Assembly (NCBI RefSeq): GCF_030867095.1
Contig: NC_081828.1
Span: 210,620,978 to 210,684,977, forward strand
Source of the DNA: Alligator mississippiensis
Taxonomy: Eukaryota; Chordata; Crocodylia; Alligatoridae
Direction of reading: 5' to 3'
Length of the DNA: 64,000 bases
The translations under genes were made by a program, and so were the position numbers. Below the pieces are notes generated by a model, which was given only the letters and a program-made list of their open reading frames with translations, searched no databases and was not told the DNA's origin. Of this stretch, positions 11,226-23,572 are shown piece by piece. Numbering within the stretch: the first letter of the stretch is position 1; each line of letters begins with the position of its first letter.

Positions 11226-11440
11226 GGGCACATCTACACAAGACGCTACTGCGCATTAGCACGGCATGAAAACAACATGCTAATGCATAGCAGAATGAGT
11301 CTACTGTGCATTAGTATCACTTAAAAAGCCTGTGCCTGCACTAATGCATGGTAGTGCCGATTATGGTGCATGAAGTTAGTACCTGTGATTACAGGTATTA
11401 AATTTAATTATAGCACATTAATGAACATGTAGATGCACCC
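11226..11440. mobile_element. MITE with GGGCACATCTACA terminal inverted repeats
   Basis: The left end GGGCACATCTACA and right end TGTAGATGCACCC are inverted repeats. The interior contains repeated CTAATGCATAG-like and GCATTAG-like motifs. ACT flanks both ends and could be a 3-bp target duplication, or part of a longer terminus. A second copy at about 59206-59592 carries the same internal order, including GCACCGATTATG. Confidence 0.75.
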
Positions 11441-14400
11441 ACTGAGAAACAAAGCCCTGTCCACTTGCTCCCACTCCTCATGTGCCAAACTCAGAAATGT
11501 GGGGGAGAAGCTGCCATGGCAGGGGAGGGTATGTATGGTGGGGGGGTTTCCACGGCTCTTGAACTCTTTGCTTCTGACATGCTTGTCAGCAGCAGGGGAG
11601 GGTGCTTTCCATGGGGCTTTACTGACTCATGCAGAGAGAGGTGGGATGGACTCTTTACAGCACCAGCGAAGCTGTATAGATGTACCCAGTGTCTGTTCGG
11701 ATGCGGCTATTCTGAGCCCTTTTTATCAGCCTCCAGTTGCAGGTACCCAGAATGAAGTGTCTTGCAGGTACCAATTACAAATGGGTCTTTCATGTTAGCC
11801 CTCTTTGAAATAGCATGGGCTTCTGCCTCCAGATGCAGTCTAAGGCCGTTGACAAACAAATAGCAAGCTAAAGACCGTGGGGGCTCACTACAGAGCGGCT
11901 GCTGAGTGATAATTGTCTGTTCTTCCTTTGCAGTGAGAGAGAGTTAACCCAAGGCTGTTTACCTCTCAGTGAAACAGGGTGAAGGTACTCCAGATTAGCT
12001 TTTACTTACCATGGCGTAAGAGCCAGCACACAGACAGCTACTGTGGAGCAGCTCAGCAGCGGTAAGGTCTTCTCCGCTGTTGACTGGCTGCAATTTGTTT
12101 CTCAACATGCTAGGAGAGGTAGGGCTGCGGTGGTCCATTCAGAGCATGCAGGTGCATACACCTGAGGGGGGAATTGAGAAGGAACCGCAAAGGCACGGCT
12201 TGCCCATGACTGTGGGAGTTGTTCTAGGCAGGGGGGATGTTGTAGGCTCATGGCCCACGCTACAGTAAGGTAAACCATGGAGGTTTGTTCAGGGAGAGGT
12301 GTAGGCAGAGGTGGGAAAGGGAGGCTGAGGGGGAGATCACAGGTGAAGCTTGCCCCCCAAACTGTATTGGCAAATTGTGCTGCATTTTTCTGGAGCAGCG
12401 ATAAAGCAACGGCATCTTCCCCTGTCTCTCTCTCGCACACCCACGGCTTTTGTGTCAACTGTCATCCTCCTCCTGTTTCTGCAAACGCTGTAATTTGAAA
12501 ATAGAAAAAGGAGAAGAATGAAACAAAACAATTGCTTGAAAAGCCCCATAAAAAGGGGAACCTGCGATATAATTATGCCTTTGAGATGATATTTTCCCCT
12601 GATAAAACTGGAAAAAAGCTAAATGCGTTCACGTGATGGTCGAGTGCACACATTCCTGTAGGAAGCCTCTGTTTTGGAGACACGATATATCTGGGGATGG
12701 ATCAGCTCTGGACCTTGAACTTTGGATCTTAGCGACAGGGATCGTCTGCCAAATCTGGGTCCACAGAGACTTTATCTCCACCAAGATTACAGGTGTCAAG
12801 GGCTGAGGTTTTGATTCAGGCCTGTTACTAGATACCACCTTTTCTTTTAGGGGGATAGAAATGAGAATCTGTGAGCAACAGGCCATATTCTGCTCTTAGC
12901 AGTAGCTCTGCAGCCCTGTGAGGCCAAGAGGCCATCTGGCTGTAAGTGAGCACAGGTTGGTCCCATCTCTGTGACATCAAAGAGCTTGGAGCAGGCCCAT
13001 AGAGAGCTCTGAGCTGTCAGGATCTTGTTCAGTAAGACCGGGATGATGTTCTGACAGGCTAATTGATGCAGCTGCTAGTCAGACATGGAAAGCAACCTGT
13101 AAGCAGGCTGACAAGTTGTTATGGTGCGTGCAAGAAACAGAAATGCCGGACATTTCTGTGCTTCAGAGATACATGAATAAACAGGCAAATTGCCGCAGCT
13201 CTTGGGCCACTGGCTTTCTCCCCAGGCCACCTCGAGAACCTGAGCCCTGCTAGTAATTATACTTGTTACCATGCTGCAGGAAATTCCTGCCACCTTATGC
13301 CAGAGGCTTTTTTCCTTGACACAATCCCTGATTAAGTGGATCCTGGGCTTAATTAATTCACCACTTTCAGGCTCAGATCAAAGGGGCAGATTCTCATGAT
13401 GGTTTGCTTTCATTTTCATCCCTTCCCTTCATACCTGAAGCTTTTAGCCCTGGTTATTAACCACAGTTTCACATCATTTACCTTAAAATTAGAGAGTTGA
13501 TATGTCCACTTGCTGTCCTTCAGAGGGGGATCATTTTCCCTTCCTCCTCCCATCCTATCACCTCACCTGTTTGTCCCCCCCCTTTCTTTTTGGTCAGATG
13601 CTGAAAATATTAGACTTTTTTTCATCAAATGTTTCACAGTTCTTTTCAGCAAAAATTTTTTCCCAACCATTTCTGTTTTTAACTCTTACATCAGGCAGAG
13701 ATGATTTGCAAAACCAGTTAACCATTTGTTTAACTCAGGCTGAATGTAAAGTTTGTAATGAGCCATGAAAGTAAGTGGATTTCCCGGAGTGCTGTATCTC
13801 ATGGTAATGATTTAATACCTTTCTGCATTAGAACCAAGCCACAGCTCTGACTCTTTAGTCATAGTATCTGTGGAGGTCCCATCATAGCTGATAAGGGGGT
13901 CTAGGTACGCAGCAGGCAGTGAAGGTTGGTCTAATATTCACGGCTTTTCTTATTCCCTTTAGTAAGTGTTGAAGAATCGGTCTTACTTTCTGCACTTGAT
14001 GGCAGCTCAAACTGGAGTTGGGAGATTTGTTTGTTTAGACAAACCCTGTGTAAAGTGTTTTGGAAGGACTGGGATTTTTTGCAAAATTTGTAGAATTTTG
14101 CAAATAATATTGGCTGGGACTAAAATAGATGAAAATGGCAAAACATTTTGGTTCAGGTTTTTCAAGACAAAATGTTTTCTTTTGAAAATTTAAAAAATGT
14201 TTTACTTCCACATTATAATTGATTTTTTGGGGGGGGGGGGATGGCTTTTTTCAATCAAAAACTGGCCTCAATGTAAAAAGAGACACAAGGTTTTAAAATG
14301 GATAAACAACCTCAATAAGAAATTAAACATTTTATTTCAGGGCAAACTACCTGTTCCAAGTTTTCCTGAAACATTTTTCCTTTTTTTGTTGAAATTCTAT

Positions 14401-15814
14401 TTTGGTTCAACCTATGCCGAATTATTTTTCAGATCACCCACCCACATGAAAAATCCGTCACTCACCCAGCTGTAGCTCAGGTCCATAATCATGTGGATTA
14501 TCAATGGATAGTAAATTGAGGAGTAAAACGCTCTCTCTGTACGTTAGATGAATATTATGGGTCTTTAACCCATGTTTTGACAGGATATCAATTTACTCAT
14601 ACAGCTCATGCATTTGCAAAGATGAAAACATAGCAGAATAAGTCTGTATGGGCTCACATTTACCTAGCTGTATTGCAGTAAAAGCTGCATACAGTTTCTC
14701 TCTGGTGGGACTTAACTAGTGCATGTTATTACTCTCACAGTAATCATGCTATAAAAAGCATACCTTTTCCTGGCAGCAAAGGCATACATAACTTTTAGGT
14801 TGACTTGTGTCTTCTACTGTATTGTCCTCAGTAGGATTTTAACTCAAGTTAGCAAACCACTGTCAAGAACGCACTTTTGTTTTATCATAAATACAAGGCT
14901 GACGTATTCAGGGTCTTTTGCAGCGCACCACTGCTTCTGAACCTAGCATGAACATCGTTAAGTCCCAGTTTGGGTCTGCTCCTGAGTTTACAGCTAAGTA
15001 TGCGCATAAGTGCTTTATTGAATCAGGGCCATGATTTCTATGTAAATGGCTTCTGTAGCAAATACCTGGTTTTCACTGATATTCCATTAGTTTCTTGCAC
15101 TGAAGGATTAGACAGCTTCAAAAAGCCAATATATTCCTACAGATTGTCTCTGAAAGGGAGGGGAAAAAATCCCCTGTAGGTCTCACATCATTAAACCCGA
15201 GAATTAAGTAGTAGTTACGATTAGCGGCATTGAGGTCACCGCTCGTGGATAGAAGAAGCAATTAAGATTCACAGAAGCTACCAAAAAACTGCTGCCCCTT
15301 GAGATGTTCTGAGCAAAGCCTTCCTTGTCATCTTTCCTTGCCCAGCCAAATGAATGGCTTAGGCCTTCACACAAGCCAGCTGGCCTGGATTCGGTACTGC
15401 CCACTGCTGCAGGCAAAACCCATTGACTGAGGAAAGGCAAAATCAAATTGAAATCCTTATTCAGGGGAAAGCACAAATCTCTCTCAGGAACTTTGTATGG
15501 CCCCATTAACAGAGTCCAAGTACCTCTTACTCTTCAATGTATTTAGAGGGAGTAATAGTCCATGGAAGGGCCTGAATCCAAAACATAAATTGTCAAAATC
15601 CCCGCTGAGCTGCTGTCTAATGCTGGAGGCTCTGGAAGCCCCTCGCTCCCTAAGACGCTAACATTGAAGGGATTGAGTCAGTTCAACTTGGCATACCTTG
15701 CCTCCTTGGGATCTACAAAGAAAGCAGTCCACCACATCTGTCCTGACTTTCAGTTCTGTATCTCCCACATGTGTATTGTAACATCTGAGGGAGAGCGTGA
15801 GTGAGCAAATGTAC
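11441..15814. other. Long stretch without recognised genes
   Basis: About 4.4 kb with only short, domain-free frames. Simple-sequence features are a 12-base G run at 14229-14240 and several T runs. The 12100-12330 part is purine-rich and G-rich. The A+T-rich 13300-14450 part shows no recognised repeat. I see no splice-site-bounded frame that looks like an exon. Confidence 0.4.
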
Positions 15815-15819
15815 ATATG

Positions 15820-15895
15820 ACTCACCAGCGTAGTGGTTAGAGTACTTGTTTGGGAGACAGGAGGCCTAGGGTCTAATCCCTGCTCCAATGGCTGT
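15820..15895 (+). repeat. tRNA-derived SINE head
   Basis: A Pol III A-box-like TAGTGGTTAGAG (near 15832) is followed by GGAGACAGGAGGCCTAGG and a B-box-like GGGTCTAATCCC (near 15869). The spacing is that of a tRNA-derived SINE head of MIR/CORE type. It is not a functional tRNA: the acceptor-stem pairing is absent. Confidence 0.7.
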
Positions 15896-16049
15896 TTTTT
15901 GATAAAATTCAGTAGAGCATGGACTAGGCCCTGCTTGCGTTAAATACCAAGCTCTAGACTCATGTGGTCTCACAGTGGCCCAACAGATATTCCAGTATCC
16001 AATTTTAAGCAGAACATCTTCAGCTGGAAGACCCAAGAGCCCTCACCTG

Positions 16050-16165
16050 AGAATGCCCTATAGCACAGCGGTTCCAGGGAGATTGGCGTTCATCTCAGAC
16101 AGAGGTAGGAGTTGAACCCAGGTCTCCCACATCCTGGGTGAGCATGCCAACCCCTGGCTGTGGGG
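16050..16165 (-). repeat. tRNA-derived SINE head (antisense)
   Basis: Read on the minus strand, GGTTGGCATGCTCACCC precedes GGGAGACCTGGGTTCAACTC. The B-box-like GGTTCAACTCC falls at about 16104-16114. This is a diverged MIR/CORE-type SINE. It lies about 150 bp from the plus-strand head at 15820-15895, so the two are separate insertions in opposite orientation. Confidence 0.6.
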
Positions 16166-17400
16166 TAAAAAGTCAGCAGTTTCTTCTCTGCTCTAAGAAA
16201 GTAGGCTCCTAACTTTAGAAGACAAGATTCATAACCCCAAATTATGTGGAAGGAGTTGCCTAAGCCACACACCTGTCCCTGGTGTGTCTGATGGGGAAAC
16301 AGAGGGGAACCTCCACTCAGCTGCTGCCTTTTACAGATCTCAGCCTCAGGCCACTCACTCGCCCCTGGCATTGTACAGGTGGCTTCATTTGGAGCTGAGC
16401 ATTGCAGTACCTAAACCCTTTAGCAAATGTAATGCTAAGTGGCTTGCAATGTGCATATTAATGGCAAGCAAAAAACTGAACTCTAAGGAGCTTCAGGCTA
16501 GTGCCCGTACCACTGACCTAGCTTTCTGCCCACCCTCCTCGGGGCATCCCCTCAGGAAATCTACACCACTCGGATTTGCCTGAGATCCAGCTTTTTCAGA
16601 CAGCACCTTTCATAGAAAACACTTTCATGGAAAAAGTTGGTTACTCATTGGGGCATTCCTAGTCCCATGAGGAAAGCAATCATTTGGAGGTTCTTCTTGT
16701 TGCAATAGCCTCCAGTAAAAACTCCCTCCAATGAACAAATTCATCCCCGAGGCAAGTTTCAAGGAGTCGGTCTACAGCTACCTAGCAGCTCTTCATCTTG
16801 GTTGAAATTTAGTAAAAATAAAATGTTGTCAAAAAACTCCCTAAAAGCCAACATTTACTGTTGGGCAAATCTTGGAGCCAAAGGTGACCCTGAGAAAAAA
16901 AAGCAGGAGATGCATATGCCTATGTTAGGTGGGAACAAGGCCAGAATACTTGTCTTGTGTGAATCTCTCTTTCTCTCTGAGTCCATCTCTTATACCATCA
17001 AGGAACAGCAAGATCCCTGCCGTCGATTTATAGGTAGGACAGATGGTTGGAGGGCATGGGAAGAGCTTGGCTGACTGCACCTCTAGAGGTGGTAACCTCG
17101 AGGAGGCCTTGTAAGGGATATCTGTACAGTACACAGCAATTTGAGGCAGAGAGCCAGTTCTCAGCAGAACTGATTAGCCCAGCTGTGGTGCAACACCAAT
17201 GTGCTTATACTGTTTCCAGTTCTGGAGCTAGCCCACATGGAGCCAACTCCGATACCTCTACACAAGGCTACCGGTATGGGAAGTAGCACACACACAGCAA
17301 CCTCAGGGGATGGCACAGCATTGTGTGGGCATACCCAGAGTTATATTCTTCTGATGCACCTGGAAGGGGAAAGCCCGAGGGGCTAACATCATTTGTTGTT
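16166..17400. other. Unassigned DNA
   Basis: No gene recognised. Open frames reach 99 codons without any domain. Confidence 0.4.
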
Positions 17401-17640
17401 TCCCGTGTCATGCCAGGTGGTGGGCAGCCAGGTCAGGGACCAAGGTGCTGATGGGTCGGGAGAAGTGAGCAGCATCCAGGGATGAGCCAGGTCAGGAAGC
17501 CAGGAGGTCGATCTGAGAGTGGGGTCTAACAACAAGCTGAGTCAAGGAGTTGGGAGATTAGGCAGAGCAGAGTCAGAGAGCAAGCCAGGGGGAACAGCAG
17601 GGCAGTCTGGGATCAGTTTGAGCCCCATTGCCTAGCCATT
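17401..17640. repeat. Purine-rich, minisatellite-like stretch
   Basis: Degenerate reiteration of CCAGGTCAGG, GAGCCAGGTCAGG and CAAGCCAGG motifs gives a purine-biased plus strand. The units are too diverged to give a clear period. The source element is unknown. Confidence 0.4.
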
Positions 17641-18529
17641 TCATGTTCCTGCTTACATGGTGGACATGTAGGGTTAGGTGACCCCAACTGGCAGCATTGG
17701 TGCCAAGCAGGTGGTGAAGGGCTAAACCCTTCTGGAGGCTTCAGAGCAGCCTTGCCCGTTTTGGGTGTCCAGCTGTATGGTGGCAGGCAGGGATAAGTAG
17801 CTGATCAGGTTGAGACCCTGTGTTTGAGGCTGCAGCGTCCCCACTTCTCTGCGTTATAGTGTTCCTAGCTAATTCCAGACCCTTCCACGCGTGCTCCATG
17901 TGGCTTAGTTCCTTATGATTTCTCCTGTGCCAAAGGCAATTAGGAAGGCACTTATCTCCGTCATTAGAAGTTCCTGAGCATATGCAGCAAGCACTCTGTT
18001 TGTCATGCAGTCTTCTGATCTTGGCCCCAGCACTTCATTACATACTTTGAAACGCACTTGTTTCAGCGTTGCTGGATCCAGGGATTCTTCCTTCCCACCC
18101 CCGCAGCTCCTGACTCAGAAACCGCTTGAAAATTTCAGGTTCTGAGACCTCCTAGGGCTCCTCTGGTGTGCAAGGGGAGGGGGGCATATGGCGGAGAGCT
18201 GACACATCACAAAGTGTGGACTCTTCCTTCCAGCTGCTCCCACGGGGGTCCAGCCTCCTCATTGTGCTAAAGACAATGAAGAGTATGTTGAGTGCTTTCC
18301 CACTGTTATTTTCACTTGCAAACACTAGCTGGAGCTGACAGTGGATGCTGTTTTGGTTAATTATTTGCAGTACTGCTGGGTGGAGAAGCCTCCATGTGGT
18401 TAAGGGCCCATGGTACTAGGTGCTGTACATTCACAAAGTCAGAGGCTGCGGCCTCAAAGGATCATAGTTACCTTGTGTTCCCCCATGTGCTTCCTGGATC
18501 CCCCGTGTGATCCCATCTGATACTGTGAT
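17641..18529. other. Unassigned DNA
   Basis: No gene recognised. A MIR-like tail fragment (GGTACTAGGTGCTGTACA) lies near 18411-18430. Confidence 0.4.
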
Positions 18530-18850
18530 CGATGATTCTCAACCAGGGCACCACAGCACCCTGGGAGGCCTTGAGATCCTTTCATGGGTGTCGCAAGGCT
18601 CCACTCAATGTTAGCACTGTTAGGTGTGCAGACATAATTCACCAGATAAACCCACAGATTTCAAACAGGAATTCATAGTGTCAAACATATGCCAAGCCGT
18701 CACCATGTTGCTGAGTTCCTTGCAACAAAATAATTGGTCTAGTATTTTTCTGCAACAATAAACCAGTGAAAACTAAGAGCTGGTATTTTCCAAGGGGTGC
18801 CTTGAGTTAATCAAGGCATGCCTTTGGTCTGAAGAGGTTAAGACCCACTG
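18530..18850. mobile_element. hAT MITE, TTCTCAACC-type ends
   Basis: The left end CGATGATTCTCAACC and right end GGTTAAGACCCACTG are diverged inverted repeats of the CAGTGGTTCTCAACC type. Internal blocks match the truncated copy at 2800-3004 and, inverted, the copy at 43249-43553. No clear 8-bp duplication survives, which fits an older insertion. Confidence 0.75.
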
Positions 18851-18859
18851 TCTTAAATT

Positions 18860-19090
18860 GTAAGCTCCTTTAGGCATGGAGCATCTTTCTGCTGTGCTTT
18901 GGTAAAACACATAGCACAAGGCCCTGCTCCCTGGCTGGATAGAAAGCATAGTGCCATTATGTATTTTACAGAATGGAAAATGAGGCTTTAAATGCTTTGC
19001 CAGGTCACATGGAGGGTCTTTGTCAAAGGCAGGTATTGAACCCATTTCTCATGAGTCCAGATCTACTGCTTTATTTGTGAGACCATTTCA
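18860..19090 (-). repeat. MIR/CORE-type SINE (antisense)
   Basis: The plus strand shows TTTACAGAATGGAAAATGAGGC, the complement of the MIR CCTCAGTTTCCTCATCTGTAAA block. Then come CAGGTCACATGG and the B-box complement GGTATTGAACCCATT. The order matches a nearly full-length MIR-like element on the minus strand. Confidence 0.7.
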
Positions 19091-20246
19091 ATCCACCTTT
19101 GCACGAGTTTGGGGACAGGTCAGTTTTTTTCTGCAAGTATTCTCTATCCTAGGGGTATTCCCAAACTCCCCCGCAAGCATCTGTTCAGCTCAGCTCAGCT
19201 CCATGCCTACGCTCAACATGCAGCCTTACGCATAAAGGTCAGGACCATGGGGTGTCCTCTTACACTGGCAGATGCAAAGGTGTCTCTGGCTCTTCATTCC
19301 TCCAGAAATAACACACTCCCTCAGAGCGCATAAAGGGATGGCCTGTTGTAAGTAGTGAGGAGCGGGTCCCACGAAGGGGGACTGTGGCAGAAAGGCTAAC
19401 ACAATCCAGCTGAGAACGTCCCTTCATTAAGAAGCTGCCCATCTTTCTCCTGCTCCATGTGCAGGATGCCCAGCAGTGAGGGAGCAATAAATACCTATGA
19501 AAGCCTTATGCTGTTACTGGGAGAACGGGCACAAATGCCTACTGGATGCCTTGTGACGAAGCACATGGGCCTAATTTGGGTTTGTTTACTGCCTGGAGGA
19601 TCCGGTTGCAGGTAGGGGTGTTTTGTGGCATTCTCCTTCCTCTTCTACAGTAGCTTGGGTTGGCACGGCGACTGCCCTGCTGAAGCTGGCATGCTGTTTT
19701 GCAAACAGGCACCATGCCACCCCGCCAGATGGTCATGAGCGGCAATGTGTGAAAGGAAGAGAAGGCACCTCGCAGCTGAGTCCTGGGCCATGGAGGGAGG
19801 GCTCGGGTGACTGTCCAAGAACGTCAAAATGGCAGGTTGTACTGAGTAGGAAAGAGCTGCCGGCTGGGATAGCTGAGCCGCTAAGAATAGCTCCTGTCAC
19901 CCTGTCAGGTGAGTTCCTGGCACGGTGGACTCGAGCTCAGTATGCAGGCCACAGGGTGAAGATAGCTGAGGCAGTCCTTGCAGAGGGTGTGTGCCATGTC
20001 TGCTAGAGGCAGCCCTTGGAAAGGGCAGAGAGGGAAAGTTCATGGCACTCACTTAGGTTGCGGTTCTCTCCCCTTGCCCCTTTCCGTGTGTCTAATCAAG
20101 GCAAAATTATAGACACATCAGTGCACGTGAATTTGATCTGAATGGGCTGTAGGGCAAATCCTCTCACTGTCAGAGACACGTAAAAACCCAACCATTAGCA
20201 GAGCAGGTTCCAGGTGCTTTGTCCTTTCTCACTAAAAAGACCATGT
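19091..20246. other. Unassigned DNA
   Basis: No gene recognised. Frames up to 127 codons overlap on both strands without domains. A short CAGCT reiteration lies near 19187-19201. Confidence 0.4.
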
Positions 20247-22215
20247 TATAGTTTGTAGGGTCGGAAGGGAGCTGAGCAGATCATCAAGTCCGACCTCCTG
20301 CCATGGCAGGAAAGAGTGCTGGGGTCAAATGACCCCAGCAAGGTGTCTATTTAGCCTCCTCTTAAAGACCCCCCCCCATGTAGGAGCGAGCACCACTTCC
20401 CTTGGAAGCTGGTTCCAAGTCCTAGCCGCCCTGACTGTGAATTAACGCCTCCTGATGTCTAGTCTGAATCTACTCTCCATCAACTTATGCCCATTATTCC
20501 TTGTTCCTCCCAGTAGTGCTCAGGTCCCGTAGCCTCGCCTCATAGGACCTGCCCTGCTGCCCCAATCATGCGAGTGACCCTCCTCTGGACCCGCTCCATG
20601 CTGTCCACATCCCTCCTGAAGTACGGCGCCCAGAACTGGATGCAGTACTCCAACTGCAGCCTGACCAGTGTCGCATAGAGGGGGAGGATCACCTCCTCAG
20701 ACAGTGATGCATCTGTGGATGCTTGACAAAGTGCGCTTGGCCTTCCTGACCGCGTCCCCACACTGTTGGCCCATGTTCATTTTGGCATCAATAATGACTC
20801 CAAGATCCTTTTCTGCCTCTGTGCTGATGAGAAGGGAGTTCCCCAGCCTGTAGGTATGCTGCTGGTTCTTCCTCCCCAGGTGCAGCACCTTGCACTTGTC
20901 AGTATTGAATCCCATCTTATTCTCATCTGCCCACCCCTGTAAACCGTCCAGATCCAATTGCGGCCCATCACTCCCTTCTAGCGTGCCCACTTCTCCCCAC
21001 ATCTTAGTGTCATCTGCGAATTTGAACAAGGTGCTTTTCACCCCCTCGTCCAAGTCGCTGATGAAGATGTTGAACAGCGTGGGTCCGAGGACCGAGCCCT
21101 GGGGGACCCCACTGCCCACATCCCTCCAGGTAGAAAATGACCTGTCCACCACCACTCCCTGGGTGCGGCCCTCCAGCCAATTGGTGAGCCATCTGACTGT
21201 GTAGGTGTCAACACCACAGTCGCCTAATTTTTTGGTGAGAATGGGGTGAGAGACAGTGTCGAAGGCCTTCCTAAAGTCTAGAAAGACTACGTCCACCGCG
21301 ACACCTGCATCCAAGGATTTTGTGACCTGGTCATAGAGGGCCACCGGGTTGGTCTGATAGGACCTGCCTCGAATGAACCCATGTTGGTTGCCCCTAAGCA
21401 TACACTCCCCTGCTTGCCCTTCGCAGATGTGCACCTGGATAATTTTCTCAAAGATCTTCTCCAGGACCGAGGTAACACTAACAGGCCTATAATTTCCTGG
21501 GTCCTCCTTCCTCCCTTTTTTGAAAATGGGAACCACACATTGGCCCTTTTCCAGTCCTCTGGCACCTCACCAGAGCACCATGAGTGTCGTAAAGCTGTGC
21601 CAGGAGTCCCACAATGACCTCTGCTAATTCCCTCTGCGCTCTGGGGTGAAGATCATCAGGACCTGCTGATTTGAACACGTCCAGTCCCACCAGAAGTTCC
21701 CTGACTAGGTCCTCACTGACCCCGGGCCTGACTGTGTCTCCCCTGGGTCTGTCAGGGATCCCAGTGTGGGGGATGACCTGGTCCCTGCTCAGAAAAATGG
21801 AGGCAAAGGAATTGTTAAATAGGTTAGCTTTATCATCTGGTGAGACCACCAGATTTCCTAGAGTGTCCTGCAGAGGCCCCACATTACCCAATACCTTCTT
21901 ACCCACTATGTATTTAAAAAAGGGTTTCTTGTTATTCTTGATCAGGGTTGCTAGTCCCAGTTCCATCTCCACCTTGGCCTTCCTAACAGCCCCTCTACAA
22001 TCCTGAGCAATGGAGGTATGGTCCTCCCTGGTGATAGCCCCTCACTTCCATTGGGTGTACGCCTCCTTTTTAGCTTTGAGATGTTCCTGGATGCTTTTGG
22101 TTATCCATGGGGGCTTTTGAGCACTCTTGCCCCCTTTGATCCGTGTTGGGATTGCCACCCTTTGGGCTTGGAGGATCGTCTCCTTCAGGAACGATCCTGG
22201 AATCCTGGATCCTCC
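20247..22215 (-). mobile_element. CR1 LINE, 5'-truncated, with decayed reverse transcriptase
   Basis: CR1 is a non-LTR retrotransposon that copies itself by target-primed reverse transcription. This minus-strand copy starts in the linker before the polymerase (PPWITKSIQEHLKAKKEA near 22090), continues through GPDDLHPRAQREL (about 21640) and FQKREEGGPRKL, and has a 279-codon frame at 20697-21536 carrying NYRPVSVTSVLEKIFE, the motif-A box VVFLDFRKAFDTVSHP, GSGVPQGSVLGPTLFN and the FADDTKMWGEV active-site box. Frame changes separate the linker, polymerase and C-terminal (LEYCIQFWAPYFRRD) parts. The 3' tail ends near 20247 with the complement of GGTCGGACTTGATGATC. The endonuclease is missing, as is usual for truncated CR1. 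It is dead but fairly young and lies opposite in orientation to the copy at 25836-27942. Confidence 0.9.
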
Positions 22216-22435
22216 TTCAGGAATGTCCTTATCTGGTACTAAACCATAGAGTTCCTTTGAACTGAATGGGGTTTCCTTGCAACCTTTACCTTCTCTTAAA
22301 GGATTTCTTATCTTTCCTCTCTGACACAATTTCACATCATCCAATCCAAGCTCAAGCATATTTGGTAAGTGAATCCAACAGGAGGTAAAAAAATGTTGCT
22401 CCAGGAAAATCTGGCATAGGTCTAGTGTCACTCTA
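22216..22435. other. Unassigned DNA between CR1 pieces
   Basis: An open minus-strand frame continues from the CR1 linker into this stretch, but the translation no longer resembles CR1. The CR1 5' edge is therefore placed at about 22205-22230. Confidence 0.4.
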
Positions 22436-22640
22436 GAGATAGGGAAGCAGTAACACTATTTATTGGGCCTGGGCAAGACCTCATCTGGAACCTTACATAC
22501 AGTTCTGGTCGCCCATGTCCAGCAAGGATGAACCCAAACTGGAACGGGTACAAAGAAGGTCTGTGAGGATTATCATGGCAATGGAGAGTCTGTCTTATGG
22601 GCAGAGCTTGGCTTGTCTGCACTAGCCAAGAACAATATTT
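22436..22640 (+). repeat. CR1 LINE fragment, C-terminal reverse-transcriptase region
   Basis: A diverged plus-strand stretch (GACCTCATCTGGAACCTTAC, CAGTTCTGGTCGCCCATG, GGTACAAAGAAGG) matches the CR1 region after the polymerase that encodes LEYC.QFWAP....LERVQRR. The frame is broken and both ends are truncated. It is older than the adjacent antisense CR1. Confidence 0.7.
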
Positions 22641-22697
22641 GGCCCCTTGTCTATAACTTTATAGTTGGATCCCTTCAGAAGTGTTTTCTCCATGGAG

Positions 22698-22850
22698 AAG
22701 AATGGCTTAGCAGTTAAAATACTGCATGAAAACTTAGGTCTCTCTTCATTCATTTCCCTGCTCTGTCCTGCATTCCTCATATGACCTTAGTCAAATTACT
22801 GAATCTCTCTGCCCCTCAGTTTCCCACCTGGAGAATATGGCCAGAAGGAG
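22698..22850 (+). repeat. MIR/CORE-type SINE
   Basis: The A-box-like TTAGCAGTTAAAATACTG is followed by ATATGACCTTAGTCAAATTA and CCCCTCAGTTTCCCACC, the canonical MIR order (TGTGACCTTGGGCAAG, then CCTCAGTTTCC). The copy is clearly diverged. Confidence 0.75.
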
Positions 22851-23394
22851 TCTCCAACTCCAACTCTGCTCTGCAACTTCTGTGGATGGATCTTAAGTCA
22901 CCTCAAGACCCATCAATGACCCATGGCAGAAATCATCCTCAAATCAAGGAATTGGCAACAACAAGCTCTAACGGGGAAGCCCTATCTTTTAGTCGGTGCC
23001 AGTGCAAAGCCTAGTAACATGGGGATAGACTCTAAGTCTTAGACTGGGATTTAATAAAAGAGCACAGAGCAAACAGGGCTTTCTAGGAGTCAAAACATTG
23101 TCACTGCAAGAGCAAATATGAGAGATAGAGAAATCCAACAGGAATAGACAGAAATAGATTTCAGCTCACACTGGACAGACTGGGCGAGTCGCAGAGGAGG
23201 GGCAGATAGCACGACCCCTGTTCATGTAAAATGTACATCTTCATTCATCTCTGTGGTCCTGTCACGTACTCTGTTGAGGTCACCACTGTTCAGGACAGAT
23301 AGTGCACTCGAGGACTGTTTTGGCAGCCTGCACTGGACACCCCTTGTCCACTTTGGCTGTGCCCCTTTTTGGCTCCAGTGTCTCCCACTGGAAG

Positions 23395-23572
23395 GAGATT
23401 TATAGGGAAAGAAGATTGGAAAGGACCTTCTGGCCCAATGAGTCCAGTTTCTTACTCTGTACCCTACACATTTCCCCATCAAACGTTCTTCTGTTGAAGG
23501 CCGGTCTGGGGTCATTTCCATGAATTTTGTCCCCTAGCCTGAATATAACCTAGAGAAAGACTGTTCCACAAT
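23395..23572 (-). repeat. CR1 3' fragment (antisense)
   Basis: The plus strand GATTGGAAAGGACCTTCTGG, CCCAATGAGTCCAG and GAAAGACTGTTCCACAATGC match the complement of an old CR1 tail. Weaker than the other CR1 tails in the window. Confidence 0.45.

Noticed and set aside
15820-15895. Possible tRNA gene
   Set aside because: A- and B-box-like motifs are present, but the acceptor stem does not pair and the context is a MIR/CORE-type SINE.
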